A DNA stretch of 64,000 nt, from the NCBI GenBank assembly GCA_030435675.1, contig CM059621.1:12276001-12340000 (forward strand). Direction: 5' to 3'. The notes below the pieces were generated by a model, which saw nothing but the letters and a program-made list of their open reading frames with translations, was not told where the DNA came from and made no database searches. The position numbers and the translations under genes were made by a program. The stretch's first letter is position 1; each line of letters begins with the position of its first letter. This DNA is from Steinernema hermaphroditum. Lineage: Eukaryota > Nematoda > Chromadorea > Rhabditida > Steinernematidae. Below, piece after piece: positions 24,512-37,712 of this stretch.

Positions 24512-25499
24512 TCAGTGAGGGTTGATGACAGTTGAAACGATGGTGATCTTGAACTGCCGCTTGATAATCATCGCAAACAGCTTTTTACGGATTGATCTTA
24601 AAAGTGCAATGGTAATGGACGTCGGATATCTCTTCGCTGACCTGCTGATTAGAAATGTAAGGATTGCAAAAAGTCCACAGTCCAGGATCCAGAGAGCATT
24701 CGCTAGGCACGCGGCGACTGTGTCGTTGGAAATGAAGTCGCCTCCCCAGAACCAGAAGACATCGAAGACCATCTCGTAGGTGAAGGAGATAGCAGCAACT
24801 ATCAGAATTCGGAACTCCATGTGAATCCATTGGGTGTGCGTGGATGCAGATAAGCATCTCATCTACAAGAGGACCTCTTCAAATCCGTGCAACACTCTTA
24901 CGTACCTTTAAAAAGCAGACGAAAACAATGACGTAGATGAAGAATACAATGATATACGCGGAGAAATCGACGATTTTCTCCACTTTCATAAGAATTCCCT
25001 GATCGTCAACGTAGTCCCATCGATGCAACCCAGTATACGTCATTCCAAACTCAGGAAGGAGAAGGACAACCAAAAAAGTTAGCCACATAATCCATGACGC
25101 AATCAACAAGACGAAGCTAATTCCGTGACATAATTTTGAGTGGGAGTACCCAAGAAATGTTATCATGCGATCGGCAGCCAAAGTGAGTGAAAGGCCGATA
25201 TAAAGAAACCATCCCGACTGGACTACGGCACCACATATCTGTAAATGCTCTTGCTGAGTCGGTCAGTGAGTTATCTTCACCTTATCGGTTGCATATCCAA
25301 AGTTATTTTGTGTCATGGTCATCACGCCGCTGATGATGAATACCATCAGTTGCATCATGCAGGCGAGGCAGAGATGACGAATGATCATGTAGGTTCGAGT
25401 ACGGTATTCCTTTCGTTTACAGACGATCCAGAGCAACGTGTTGAGTGTGAAGAGGACGGAAGCGGCGATGAAGTAGGAAAAGCCGATCAGAACAGACAT
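24512..25499 (-). CDS. 7TM chemoreceptor, exons 1 and 2 fused
   Basis: Predicted receptor of 285 aa; exons in transcript order 25499-25281, 25238-24906, 24862-24642 and 24596-24512. The start codon abuts a CTTCAG acceptor. TM1 and TM2 are in one 219-base exon, so the first intron of the family is absent. Motifs: CLACMMQLMVFIISGVMTM in TM2, SLTLAADRMITF after TM3, LPEFGMTYT in the outer loop, DVFWFWGGDF in TM6, LWILDCGLFAILTFLIS in TM7. The last intron (45 bases, GT-AG) is a multiple of three without stops, so retention would also give a protein. Subfamily is the same as its neighbours. Confidence 0.85.
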
Positions 25500-26672
25500 C
25501 TGAAGTCGTGCGGAGGAGAGGAAGGATAACAAAGTTCGCCTGTTAAGGGCCTATTTACGGCCCCAATCAACTATTAGGTTAACGAGACCTTGTAAGGTGT
25601 TAATTGTCGGACTACGACGAATGGAGACCGGAGACCGACACAGGAAAGGGCACTGTGCGAATGACAGCTGCAATTTGCAGAAACAACCTTCGAATTCTTT
25701 GTAAGTTGACGGCTGAATGATCGAGAAAACTATGGAAACATAAAAGCCAGGTGCGGCAAAAAATGGCATATTTGATTTGGAGAGTTATAATTCGCGACGA
25801 TGCTGACGATGTAAATGAGTCAATTCAGTGGAATCGACAAACACGAGATCGACGAAACAAACTACAGAAACATGCATTATTACATTTATTAGAACAAAGA
25901 TGAGGTCAGCTTTGAACAGAAAAGTAGAAAGCGCCAACTCATTACGTGATTAGGTATTTATTTTCCTCATTTTCAAAATCCTGAAAGGAAAATAAATCGA
26001 TATATACATTCTAAGGGCGCTACTTCAATAGATACCTCAAAAGATCTCTTTTCTTAGCCTTAAAGAAATAAGTGACCTTTTGGAATCGAATTAACCAGAC
26101 CATAAATAAAAAGATTATGATTTAGAAAACTGCACCATTTGAAAGCGTCGAATGCGATAAATAAGTGTAAGACTAACGACATCAGCGAGCTCATTAATAG
26201 CACATGCTTCCACATCTGACAATTCCCTCAGGGACCTGTGGGGCACATGATATTTGCTAACCTTAAAATCACTAATGACGCTGCACATACGCTCTGAAAT
26301 GATGAACTACAGGGAAGAACCAGACGGGAATCTCAAAATCTCTTTGGACGCTCCTTGGATTAAAGAGGCAACACATGTCCAGTAGTGGATATACATATGA
26401 ATAAGCGATGATTTTTCGCTGTTATTTTATAACCAGATAAATTCTACGATTACTGTTGTAAGCTAACTTTGAATATCGGCAATGGAACCGTTTTCCTCTA
26501 TCTGTCATCATTGTTGCAACGTGCAAAACTCGAAGCCTTTTCTCATGTAAATGTGTTGGACCAATTAAAACGTGACAAGAATTTTCACATTATTGTTACT
26601 ATTATGTTACTATAACCACCAAATTACAGTTTGCTTCAATAAGCGTATTCAAGTTTAAATCAACTGAGTTTC
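25500..26672. other. Intergenic, nothing recognised
   Basis: AT-rich sequence between two minus-strand receptors. No open frame with motif or splice support. Confidence 0.4.
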
Positions 26673-28159
26673 TCAGCTTCTTTGAGGCCCGCTTAAGACA
26701 GAGACGATTTTCCTCTTTGGCCACGCCATAGCCCGTAATTTCTTGCGCATTGATCTAAAACTTATGCGTACAAAACGGACAAATCGTCACGTCGACTCAC
26801 TTATTGACGACTATCATGGCAAACGAGAAGAGGCCGGAGTCGAACAGCCACAACGTGTTGACAGAAATCTCCACAAAACGATCTCGCGATGGTGAGGCGG
26901 TCGCCCAGAAGCACCAAAAGATGAAAGCCGTTTCATAGAAGAAAGATGTTATGGCCACGCAGAATAGTCGCATTTCCAGTTTGAGCGAGTAATGCGAGGC
27001 TGTTCGTCTCATCTAAATGAACAAACGTTTATGGGAAAGGGACTCGTGCTTGACCTGCGTACCTTGACCAAACTGATGAACACGATAGAATAGATGACCA
27101 GTTCTACGCCAAAACAAGTGAAGTCAATGTAGGGCTCCAGAGCACTCAGAATGGCTGTGTTTGGCTCATCTGTGTAGAACCACAAAAAGAGACCATCGCC
27201 AGACTGGTAGGAAAAGCCGAATCCAGGTGACAGAAGGCAAACGAGAAAAGCCAATGCTAGAATCCAGGAGCAACAAAGAAGGAAAATGCTTATCCGGTCT
27301 TTGATGACGCCATGAGTAGGACGGTAAAAAATACCCAATCTGTCGACTGCTACAGTAAGCGATAGACCCACATACAGCATCCAACTTGACTGAAGAACAG
27401 CTCCGAGAATCTAAACAATCAGATGACAGGAGAATAAGAGATGATCTCACTCTGTCCACATAGAAATTAAAGACACTGTCAAACGAGGTCATGAGTCCAC
27501 CGACGAAGAAAACGAACAGTTGAAACATGCAGGCTACGCACATGTTCTTGATTATACGGTACGTACTCGTATTGAAATCTTTGTAGCGTATGAGTATCTA
27601 AGACAGGGTGCACATTGTGGGTCATAAATTTCAGATTAAACCAAAAGTTGCCGGACACTTTTCTATATTCTTTCTGTATGTATTTCCCAACCAATGTCTG
27701 TGGACGCAAATGAAAGACAGCAGGCCAAAAACGCTTTCTTGGTTTTCGTCAAGACGGTTTTTGAACCTGATATCGGTATTTCTAAAGGCTGGGCCATACT
27801 TGTGAGACATAGGCTATGTCTCAATTTTTTTTACGATTTCTATGCTTAATCTTATGTGGTTTGCTGAAATGTTCTGTCACGCGCACGAGTCGCTTTTGGC
27901 CCCTATTTCGGTATTTTTAAAACATAAAGCAACGGTACATAAATCATTTCAAAGCACATTGAATTTGCTATCATGCGATGTAAGGCAGCAAGAAAAGAAA
28001 TCCACGGACAATAGGAAAATGGGGTAAAAAGGAGTATCCGGTATCTTTTGGTTCGTCCTAATACATTCTTACAATGAGAAGAGCGGCGTTTATGGCAAAT
28101 AATATTGCAGACGACATGAGGTAAAAAGTGCCGATGAGAATGTTAATAACCTGAGCCAT
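26673..28159 (-). CDS. 7TM chemoreceptor, long first intron
   Basis: Predicted receptor of 291 aa; exons in transcript order 28159-28073, 27597-27451, 27410-27063, 27012-26801 and 26754-26673. Exon 1 (TM1, ending LFAINAALLI) lies 475 bases from exon 2; it was placed by its 87-base size, its GT donor and similarity to the paralogues. Motifs: NMCVACMFQLFVFFVGGLMT in TM2, SLTVAVDRLGIF after TM3, LLSPGFGFSY and WFYTDEP in the outer loop, LWLFDSGLFSFAMIVVNK in TM7. It is the closest relative of the next gene (29.6-30.6 kb), with long identical stretches. Exon 1 is the least certain part. Confidence 0.8.
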
Positions 28160-29574
28160 TTTAAGAAGAAGGCATTCTCTTTTATCCTGGAACAAATAAT
28201 TATGAAGCAATAGAATAGTGTAAATATAACAGGAAGTTAGAAATACATTTGCGTCTCCTCGACTAATCACCGACGTCAATCGACACGATTCGTATTCAGC
28301 CATACAACAATGCTTTAGGGTGCCTGGGTGGAAAATATCGTTAACTGGACTCCCGTCAACGAATTTTCTCATAGCTGTGACTAAGCGAGATTTATTGGTG
28401 GATTGATTCAGAAGTGCGGTTTCTTTGGTTTCTAAGTTTAGTGCACTTCCATGCACTATAATCAGCAAACAGTTGCAAAAATTATATTAAAGTAAACGAG
28501 ATTATAAAGTACGAAAGGTGTATTTTAAAAAGCACGATTCTTTTTCCACCTTCACGTGGCTTCCAGAGATGTGCTCAACAAGCTCGATGAAAGAAGACAC
28601 TCATTTCCAAGGACGATCAAATTGTAGAATCAAGTGGAATGAATTCCGCCGATTGTGACCGTCACGCATACTTGTGTTCATTAGCCCACTAGTCCGAAGG
28701 TAGGCCAGAGGTTTTTGATTTTGTTTTAACGCTAGACCGTGTGCGAAAATAAAAACGATGCTCACATCGACTCTGCTGTTCATCATTGTGTAAGATGAAG
28801 AGTTATCTCTTTTTCGTAATAGGCGCACTCTATCGGATTCCCCAAGACATAAATCCCAGTCACGCAGAACCAAACTCTTCGGGTTTTCTTGAGTTCCCTT
28901 GATGCTGGCGAATGCACCACCTTTCAGAAGCCGTTCACTCTTGTTCTGGTTGCGAATGGTTAGACCGTGAACATTTTCTTATCATAAGAACACGATTCGG
29001 TCAAATTTGGGACCCGAAGCGCTTGGATGTTGGATTCGGAAGAAGGTTCAGGCATGCATCGCAGCGATGTGTGGCATTTCCAAGCAACATTTATCAACGC
29101 CCTATTTGCCAGTTTTCCGCTTCATTTTCAACAAGTGCATGTTAAATAATAGTCATGACATAGGTTGATTATATCATGATGTGGAAGTTGTATGCATGAC
29201 ATTGTAGGTGACTATTGACAAGTCTGATGCCAATACAAAACTATTGTATGTCCTCTTTTCTCGTACTCTGCTGTTCAGCTTTGAATTTTCCCGGAAAGTC
29301 ATTTTTTGAAATACAACTTTGAAATTAGTAATGATTTCCAGGTATGAAGAATTATTATGTTATAAGGTGCCCTTGTGTATCTTGGCTGCCATTTCTTCAG
29401 TATTTTGCATGAACTGATGTTTGGTCATCAAGGGTTTTTCCCATGACAAAGCATTCCGAATAATATGAAGACAACAAGTGCACGAAGTTCAACGGCACAG
29501 AATTACAAGTGCATTCAACTCTTGAATGTTATGACAAAATCTGATTTATTCACAAAAAACAACATGCATTCTAT
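28160..29574. other. Intergenic, nothing recognised
   Basis: Open frames on the minus strand at 28160-28468 and 28601-28873 have no motif and no splice context. No gene is supported. Confidence 0.4.
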
Positions 29575-30642
29575 CTAGGTTTTCACGGCGAGACTTACGA
29601 TAGTTGCAACTTTGATGTTTGGCGAAAACATCGACCTCAACTTCTTTCGGATAGACCTAAAATGGAAATCTTTGTCAACACGCGAGAGGTGGAACATTGC
29701 GCACTTGTTAACGACTATCATGGCAAAGGAGAAGAGTCCCGAATCGTAGAGCCACAAGGCGTTCACTGATATTTCGGTGTAACGCGTATTGCCAACGATC
29801 TTCGCCGCCCAGAAAAACCAAATGATGAAGATGTTCTCGTAGATGAAAGAAATTATGGCGACGCAGAAGAGTCGCATCTCGACTCTCAGCGAGGCAGATT
29901 GAGTGGAAACTATAGAAGCGCGTCTCATCTGAAAGGGTACTGTCGGTTGAGAAGTGGTCCCCGCAGGCGACCTACCCTGACCAAACTGACGAATACAACG
30001 GAGTAGATGACCAGCTCTATGGCGAAACAGCTGAAATCAACGTAGGGTTCGACGGCTTCCAGAACGGCCGATCCCGGCTCATCCGTGTAGAACCACATGT
30101 AAAGACCGTGAGGAGTATGGTAGGTGAAGCCGAATCCAGGAGACAAAAGGCAGATGAAGTAGGTCATCCCCAGCATCCAGGAACAACATAAAAGGAAGAC
30201 ATTCGTTCTGTCTCTGATCACCGTCCTTGAGGGACAAATGAATATCCCTAGTCGATCCACGGCTACAGTAAGCGACAGGCCGACATACAGCATCCAGCCT
30301 CCTTGGACGACAGCTCCGAGGATCTGAATGGGCTATGGTGGTAACTACTTCTCAAGCAGAACTACAACCCTCTCCACATAAAAATTAAAGGTAGTGTGGC
30401 ACAGGGTCATGAGGCCGCTGACGAAGAAAACGAACAATTGGAACATGCAGGCCACGCACATGTTCTTGACGATACGGTAGGTACTCGTGGAGAACTCCTT
30501 GTGACGAACTAGGACCTTAAAGTCACGGTGCAACCTGAACTTTATGTGACTTTCTGCTTACCAAGAAGAGCGCCACGTTCATCGCGAAGAGCGCCGCTGC
30601 AGAAATAGAGAAGAAGAGTCCGAAAAAAATGTTTACGACCAT
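29575..30642 (-). CDS. 7TM chemoreceptor, tandem twin of 26.7 kb gene
   Basis: Predicted receptor of 293 aa; exons in transcript order 30642-30562, 30515-30369, 30323-29976, 29928-29705 and 29656-29575. The start lies one base after a TTTCAG acceptor. Motifs: NMCVACMFQLFVFFVSGLMT in TM2, SLTVAVDRLGIF after TM3, LLSPGFGFTY and WFYTDEP in the outer loop, IIWFFWAAK in TM6, LWLYDSGLFSFAMIVVNK in TM7, then a phase-2 intron (48 bases, stop-free) and a basic tail. High identity to the gene at 26.7-28.2 kb marks a recent tandem duplication. No defects seen. Confidence 0.88.
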
Positions 30643-30919
30643 CCTGAAAGGAATCTATCATTAAGCGCCATACATAAATTCGTTCTGAGTGGTTGCGGTG
30701 GAAAAGTGTTCAACGCGCACTCCAATGTCTCATACACTGTAGGTGCGTTCTCATGTTACTCACTAACACTTTCTGTAGGACCATTATGTTCTTCTTCGGC
30801 ATAAGATCTTCCACTGAGAAATCTTAGACTTTTCTTAGTATAACTAAACCGTATAATAATTCGCCAATGGGTGACCCAAGACAAATAAATAGTGATCATA
30901 ATAAATAAATAATTAGAAA

Positions 30920-31669
30920 TTGTTAAACGACATTGTTCTCTTTGCAAACTCTCAGGACGAACTCCAAAAAATGATGGACGAGTTAAATGAAGAATCCCAA
31001 AAGTTCGGACTGAAGATCAACGAGACGAAGACTAAAGTGATGGCGAACGAAGAACTACACATCCGCATCAACGATGTGAGTTTAGAACACGTTGACAGCT
31101 TTGTCTATTTAGGACAAGAAGTTGAAATGATTCGAAGCAACAGAAAAGAGATAAGTCGCCGAATAAGCGCAGGATGGAATGCCTTCCGGGAACACAGAGT
31201 CCTATTGACATCGCCATCCGTGGACATGAAGTGGAAGCGAAGACTTTTCGATATGTGTATCTTACCAGCGATGACCTACGGATCGGAAGCGTGGGCCCTG
31301 ACGAAGTCCACGAAGACGAGGCTAAGGACAGCGCAAAGAAGAATGGAAAGAAGAATGATAGGAGTGAGACTTCTCGACCGGAAAACGAACGACTGGATCC
31401 GCGGAGTAACAAAGGTGAAAGACATCATCGAGGAGGCCACGAAGAGGAAGTGGAAGTTTGCGTGGAACATGGCAAACAGCTCTGTGGAACGCCACAAGTG
31501 GTCAACTTTGATTACAGAATGGAGGCCTCCAGCAACGCGACCGTCAGGAAGACCGAGGATACGCTGGAAAGATGAAATCGTGAAGACTGTAGGAACTCAG
31601 CGCTGGCAAACTGTGGCGAAAAATGAGTCGCTCTCATCTTGGTGCAGCAGAGGAACTCAAACGCCCTAA
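30920..31669 (+). mobile_element. RTE-clade LINE, 5'-truncated reverse transcriptase
   Basis: A 250-codon open frame equals the C-terminal half of an RTE-type endonuclease/reverse-transcriptase. It begins inside the catalytic box (NDIVLF where FADD is expected) and continues with GLKINETKTKVM, FVYLGQE, RRMERRMIGV and GRPRIRWKDE. Upstream sequence is AT-rich and unrelated, so this is a typical 5'-truncated insertion. The frame is open but lacks the endonuclease and most of the polymerase domain; it cannot encode an active enzyme. Same family as fragments at 41.6-42.5 kb and 59.2-60.1 kb. Confidence 0.85.
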
Positions 31670-32309
31670 CGCTCCTCCTGACTGAGCAACCGATTCTTCC
31701 GAAGGTGACCGTCTTCGCGGCTAGGTGAGGCCACCCGTGACTGATCAGTTGGTTCTGGTCACCCACCACTGACTTCACATATGGTACACCGATAAGGCTG
31801 AGGTTCTGATGGCTTCCAGCGGCAGTGCCTGGACTGGACGAAGGAAAAGGCCAAATGAAGAAAAACCAAAGCTGGTGTTGTGCCAACATCAACATCATCC
31901 GATGCCCAAGACATAAGCGATGAAGTCAAATAAGGAGTGAAGCATGAAGAAAAGATGATCCTACATACTTGATTGGTGGTTATACCTGGGTGCAACTTTG
32001 TGGAAACTTATGAGATTGCAAATAAAATACTCGAAATACAGGGAGAAAGAGTTCAGCATGTGACAGGCTTTCACATGGCTGTTTTCCAGGTCATAGGTAG
32101 TATACACGGACAACTAGAATCGCCTACTCAACCAAGTTCAACTGAAATCCCACATTTCAACTATTTCGACCAAGTTTGCTTTGTATGAAGCGTTAGGCTA
32201 ATGAGGGCACGACAATTTTGCTTCAGAAAATGTCTTACATAGTCAGCGTTTCCAGTAGGTTCAAGTTCTGGCGAAAATCGAACATATCTCGAGATTCAGA
32301 CAGTTCACC
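31670..32309. other. LINE 3' tail and unassigned DNA
   Basis: Probably begins with the 3' untranslated part of the LINE fragment; the remainder shows no recognised feature. Confidence 0.35.
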
Positions 32310-32615
32310 TTTGCGCCCATGCTAGACAGCTTAAGCCTAAGCCCAAGCTTATTTTCAGACAGTTCACCTTTTAGCCCATGCTAGACAGCTTAAGCCTAAG
32401 CCCAAGCTTATTTTCAGACAGTTTGACCTTTGGGCCCATTCTAGACAGCGTAAGCTTGGGCTTAGGCTTAGGCTTATTTTCAGACAGTTTGACCTTTGGG
32501 CCCATTCTAGACAGCGTAAGCTTGGGCTTAGGCTTAGGCTTATTTTCAGACAGTTTGACCTTTGAGCCCATGTTAGACAGCTTAAGCCTAAGCCCAAGCT
32601 TATTTTCAGACAGTT
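32310..32615 (-). repeat. Telomere-like satellite (about 66-bp unit)
   Basis: About four to five units of the same family as at 18.6 kb, in the opposite orientation: TTTTCAGACAGTTTGACC, a GGGCCCATTCTAGACAGC-type block and short TTAGGC or CCTAAG runs. The unit is divisible by three, giving long periodic open frames on both strands that are not genes. Confidence 0.85.
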
Positions 32616-32649
32616 TTCGTAGTTTCAGTGATGATTCGGCATGGGTATC

Positions 32650-32765
32650 AGTGGGGCGAAGATGATTGGAAACCGTGACGACCGAGACCGAGCGCTCACT
32701 CAACCCATTCAGGCGAACGACAGGATGAACCCGACCGATCTCCAGCGGCACAAATGAAAGAGCGC
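32650..32765 (+). repeat. R1 repeat, 3' fragment
   Basis: Matches the 3' end of R1: ACTCAACCCATTCAGGCGAA, then GAACCCGACCGATCTC and GCACAAATGAAAGA. It sits next to the telomere-like satellite, as does the R1 copy at 45.8-46.3 kb, hinting that the two travel together. Confidence 0.55.
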
Positions 32766-34347
32766 GGGCAGCAAAAACTGATTAGATGGTTCGAAATGGC
32801 TAAGATATCCTTTACGATTGAACGACGTTGACATTTGATGTTTGATAGTGCCACCGACGCAGGTTATGATAATAGTAAACAGAGCTTGTGTGAACTTTGT
32901 TGGAAACGTGTCAGCCATATGCAGAAAGAGAATTTCTCGCTGATACATTCCACAATCGCGAGAAAGAACTAGTAAATAGGGCTTTTTTTGTATAGTTTGC
33001 AATCTGTCTGAATGAAAATCTCGTCTCACGAAATTCCAACGTCAAAGCATTACAAGTGCAGCCAAGAACAGCACGACTACACCTGATGGTTATCACCAGC
33101 GACAAAAACCGGCCACCTATTATCCTCCAGATCTCTGAAATGTAAAGGGAGCCTGAATTTCAAGTGCATCATCTAACCGTCTACAGAATGACACATGAAT
33201 ATATTACATTGTTACGACATGGCTACGTAGTGTCTAAGGAAAACAACCTCATTTATGCATGAGCCTCAGTTACATACAGGTGAACGACCGTCTGCCAGAA
33301 CGATTTGCGTCACATTTAACGACTTCACAAATTTGGACATCGATGTTCAAAACACAACCCTAACTGCTAGAAATTATGGTGGACAATTTCTTGTTGATCT
33401 GCATCTCAACGCACGTACAGAATTTGTGAAAATGAAGCGTTATCGTAATCCAGAAGGGGTGTTGTGCGTATATTTTACAAATGGCTATATGTGGAACGAA
33501 TGAAATTATCAGCTGATCGAAACGTTCGGTGCGTCACATGCCCTCTAACAGTATTATGCGTTTTGTTTTCCGCACTACCGTTCCTCTACAAACTATAGAA
33601 GTAGCGCTTGAATAAGGTCCCACCACCGCTGACAACAAGACGCATCCTGCGCAGACAACAACACACAACAAGACGCATCCTACGCAGGTGGTCGACATTT
33701 CTGAGAGCGGATAATCTGAGTGAAACGTGTGCCATTAAGAATGCAGTACGACCTCTTGCAAAGCGTGGCACCACTTAATGTTCTTCGATTCCACAAATCA
33801 GACCGATTCAAGTGAAAGTCCTCCGAGAGAGTCACCAGTGCGTCACGTGTGGCGAAGGTGGCCGAAGCCCGTATTTCTCAGAGCTGCTTTTTTAGGACGT
33901 CGTAGCGTAGATGTTCGCTTATTGTACAGCCTGCACCGCCCGCTGGTTCGTTGGGTTTCGACCGCTCCACATCAGTCGGACCCTGGAATCATTTCCTCGA
34001 AGTTTGTCTTCATGCGACACGTGCAGACTACTGTCTCTGTTTAGCCGACAGACTGTGGTGTTGCATTGGAGCAGTCATTCGTGCATCATGTGCGAATCGC
34101 GATTGGTCATTGAGTGGGGATCTGACGAAGTTGATGTCGAATCTTTAGCTCGCATTCCATGACTACAAGCCACACAGCAGCCGGCGCTTCGAGATGTAAC
34201 CAAAACGCAAAAACTAACCGAAGCCGAAAGTGCAAAAAGTTCAATCCACAGCGATTCCATCCAAGGATTCGGTCCCACGTCGAAGTCCTGGGTTACGGTA
34301 GAGGTGTGTCGCTGCTAATTTCGGTTATGATTTTGGGATTACACTAA
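32766..34347. other. Intergenic, unassigned
   Basis: An 82-codon plus-strand frame at 33255-33503 has a normal ATG but no recognised motif. A 23-base segment (ACAACAAGACGCATCCT and onward) is directly duplicated at about 33633-33688. Nothing else is supported. Confidence 0.35.
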
Positions 34348-34778
34348 AGGCCCATTTATACTCTGCGCGACACAAAACGCCCTTTTTGGTGTCGCTTAGC
34401 TTGTCCACGTGTGACTATTTACGCAAAACGAAATAAAACAGCACAGTCATGATGCTTTTGGATCGGGCTATCCAGCCATCACCGGAAAAAATTTTTGGGA
34501 CATGCCATGTAGGTTAACCTAACTGTCGCTTAGCCTCAACTTGACTGTCGCGCAGCGCGGCGACACAGCTGCGCGACAGTCAAGTTGAAGCTAAGCGACA
34601 GTTAAGTTAGCGTACGTAAAGTTAACCTAAAATTTTTTTCTGATGATAGTTGGATAGCCTGATCCAAAATGCATCATGAATATGCTGTTTTATTTAGTTT
34701 TGCGTAAATAGTCACACGTGGACAAGCTAAGCGACACCAAAAAGGGCGTTTTGTGTCGCGCAGAGTATAAATGGGCCT
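34348..34778. mobile_element. Palindromic foldback MITE, copy 1
   Basis: A 431-base near-perfect palindrome. Both ends read AGGCCCATTTATACTCTG inward and share the following 100 or so bases in inverted orientation, including GGTGTCGCTTAGCTTGTC. The centre adds a second stem built of GTTAAGTTAG and CTGTCGC motifs. No coding capacity. A shorter copy is at 38.15 kb. Confidence 0.85.
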
Positions 34779-35048
34779 CAAGAGCCCGCATCCCGTTCTC
34801 GGTTGAAGGACCGATGGAGAACCAGTTGATCCCGATTGGAAGTTCGCCAAGCAAAGACGTAGTTTGCTCACTAGAAGTAAACGACAGCGATAAAGTGAGA
34901 GCACCACAGTAATCGCCATCGGGGAAATCTGTGCGGGACCCGGCACTGGTATTTCTCGTGCGTTCTTTTCTCTTTTCCGTGCGCTCTTTTCTCTTTTTCG
35001 TGCGAGCGCACGCGAACGTCGCCGCGTTTCTCGCGTTCAAGGGTTCAC

Positions 35049-35325
<277 letters not shown>

Positions 35326-35554
35326 TGAGATCTGTTTATGTCTTGCACTTTTAACCTTTGTTTCGATCGTTTGGCGCCGCAGCTGCACTATCTGTTTCTG
35401 CTTTCGCAAATGGCAATCGCGCCGGACCGACCGTCAGAGGCAGGCGCAGTCAGAGCGATGTAGCTCTATGTTCCCGCGTTTCCATCCGCCATCGCTTCGC
35501 TGACTTTTTCCATTGAAATTTCAGGGTTCTAACTGTTCCTTCCTTACTGTTTCA

Positions 35555-37712
35555 ATGGCTGCAAGAGGTTTGTGGCAGTGCCTGGGCACAACTTCAAGTG
35601 AGTTCCCTTGTGATTTATGTGACAAGACATACAAATCACAAAAATCGTTGAATAATCACAAAAGAGAAAAACATGACATTAACACCCCACGTGCTGTGAA
35701 ACCTCAAAACGCAGCATACTGTGGGATAAGCAGTTGCGGATGGGTTGGACACAAAAGCAACCTCGCTCTTCATATGGACAACCAACACGGTACGGAGTTA
35801 GAAGACATCCAAAAAAGTATTCCCTGCCCTGAATGTGAGCTGTTATTCCGATCGCATCTTAAAATGGTGATGCATTACAAATGCAGCCACGACCAGAATG
35901 TCGAAATCGAAACACTCGAATTCGACAGCATCAATGGCTTTGAGGTAAGCCACGTGACCTCCCAATGATGGTGACCTCTCTTAGAGCTGGAAAGACAACA
36001 TACGAACCGCGCAAACAACAGAATTCGTAACACGGCGAGGACCTAAGAGGGCCGAGAACGGCACCTTGTATCAAATGTACTTTTGCAAACGAAGTGGCAT
36101 TAAACCAGAACCAGCTCCTACGGACGTTACCACCCGTATGCCTCGTATGTCTGTGCGCTCAGGTGAAACGTGCATAGCCTTCGCTTCGGTACCTTATCTA
36201 ACAGCTTATTGCTTGCTGATAACAAGCTTGTAGGTTAAAAACGACAGGCAATCAGGGAAGATATCAGTGACCTACACACTGTTTCATACAGGACATACTC
36301 CTGAAAACGATGAGCACTGGATGAGCATGAGCGAAGAGGAGAAGGACTTTTTGATTGGTATGCTAAGGGACAAACGAGACCTTAACTATATTATCAATGC
36401 TATCCGAGGTACAATCGTTTGCTACAATATGTAGAATCGTCCACTACGATGTTTTTAGAAAGGCCTTCAGGCAGAGTCCGATATTTGAATAAGAATGACC
36501 TCTTGTATTATGACAGGGTGTACAACCCAAACCGATATCGGCTAGCACCTTCGGATCTTGACAGTGTGGCCCTTAGGGTCGAAGGTGACAGAGCCGTGTT
36601 GTTCAACTTCAAACGTCCCCATGCCACAAACGGCGAAGGATTCCAACTCACAATAATGACACCAGACCAAGTCGAACTTCTTGCTCGATATTTTAGGGAC
36701 AACTACATTGATAACTTCGAAAAGTGGGCACCTTGTCATCGAGTCAACGAAATAGCGAATACTAACATGGGTGTGGAGCGATTCCATCGCACATTAAAAG
36801 AAGTGTACCTGCAAAATAAGCAGGCCAAAAGACTAGATGAAGTGATCCAAGCAGTTTTGGACTGTGCACGGGATAGAAGCCATCGCGACGTAGGCCAGGT
36901 ATAAAATATAAAACGGAACAGAGTCCCAAACAGCTCCTTAGGCTCGAGGACAGACGACGGGAAACCATCGCGTCATGCAGAATCATAAAAACTATAAAAC
37001 CGCTATGAATCAGTACGGTCCGGAATTCGATCTGCTTCATGAGGTGGAGGCAGGTCACATCTACTCGGTGAATTCATACTCAGAGCCAAATCGCCATTAC
37101 ACAGTTAAATTTGTTGGAGATTGCTCTTGTCCGTCTGAGGTAACACAGTAACGCTCTTCAAACATAATCAAATTGCAGGCTAAATGCCGTGCCTGCGGGG
37201 TCTGTTTCGAGAACTATGTTTGTGACTGTCCTTCAGCAACAGAGGCCGGTGTAGCATGCAAACATGTTCATGCTGTCCACACCAAGTTTCGCTACACCGG
37301 AACACCGTCACGTCCTACTACACCTTTGTTGGTTTCAACTCCTCGCCCCGCTCTAACGTCGACGCCAAGCTCGATGCCGCGCATCTACCCCAACCTGACT
37401 GAAAGCAGTAACACAACGCAGAATGGCTCACAAGATTCGCAACAAGAGCGCGTTGTAGGCCTTCTAAGACGCATCCAAGCTCTCACTCTGGTGAGCCTAT
37501 CACACCCAAACACCTAAAAACGTAATATAACTTAGAGCGAAATCAGGACGACCACCAGCAACTTGGATTCGGATCAACTTGCTCTGCTGGAAACGACGCT
37601 CACTAACTTCACCAATCGCGTCTCTCCTGAAGTAACTGAAATAACGCGCCGCTCAGAGCTTCGCGGCCCTGGACGTCCGCCCAGAGGAACTCCCCAACGA
37701 TCTTCACGATAG
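35555..37712 (+). CDS. MULE-derived C2H2/SWIM protein, no DDE core
   Basis: Seven exons (35555-35944, 35985-36162, 36256-36408, 36459-36898, 36942-37139, 37179-37490, 37536-37712) join in frame to 615 aa. N-terminus: three C2H2-like fingers, including CDLCDKTYKSQKSLNNHKRE near 28-47. Next comes a FLYWCH/MULE-type region (YQMYFCKR, then FHTGHTPENDEH), and the MULE pre-catalytic block ending MTPDQVELLARY. Directly after this comes the post-catalytic block NTNMGVERFHRTLK, so the DDE nuclease core of about 150-200 residues is missing without breaking the frame. The C-terminus has a SWIM zinc finger (CDCPSATEAGVACKHVHAVH) and an AT-hook-like GRPPRG. It may bind DNA or the element ends but cannot cut. 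Exon 3 start was set by frame and is the weakest junction. Confidence 0.7.

Noticed and set aside
31068..31575. Frames overlapping the LINE fragment
   Set aside because: Shadows of the reverse-transcriptase frame on other frames and strands.
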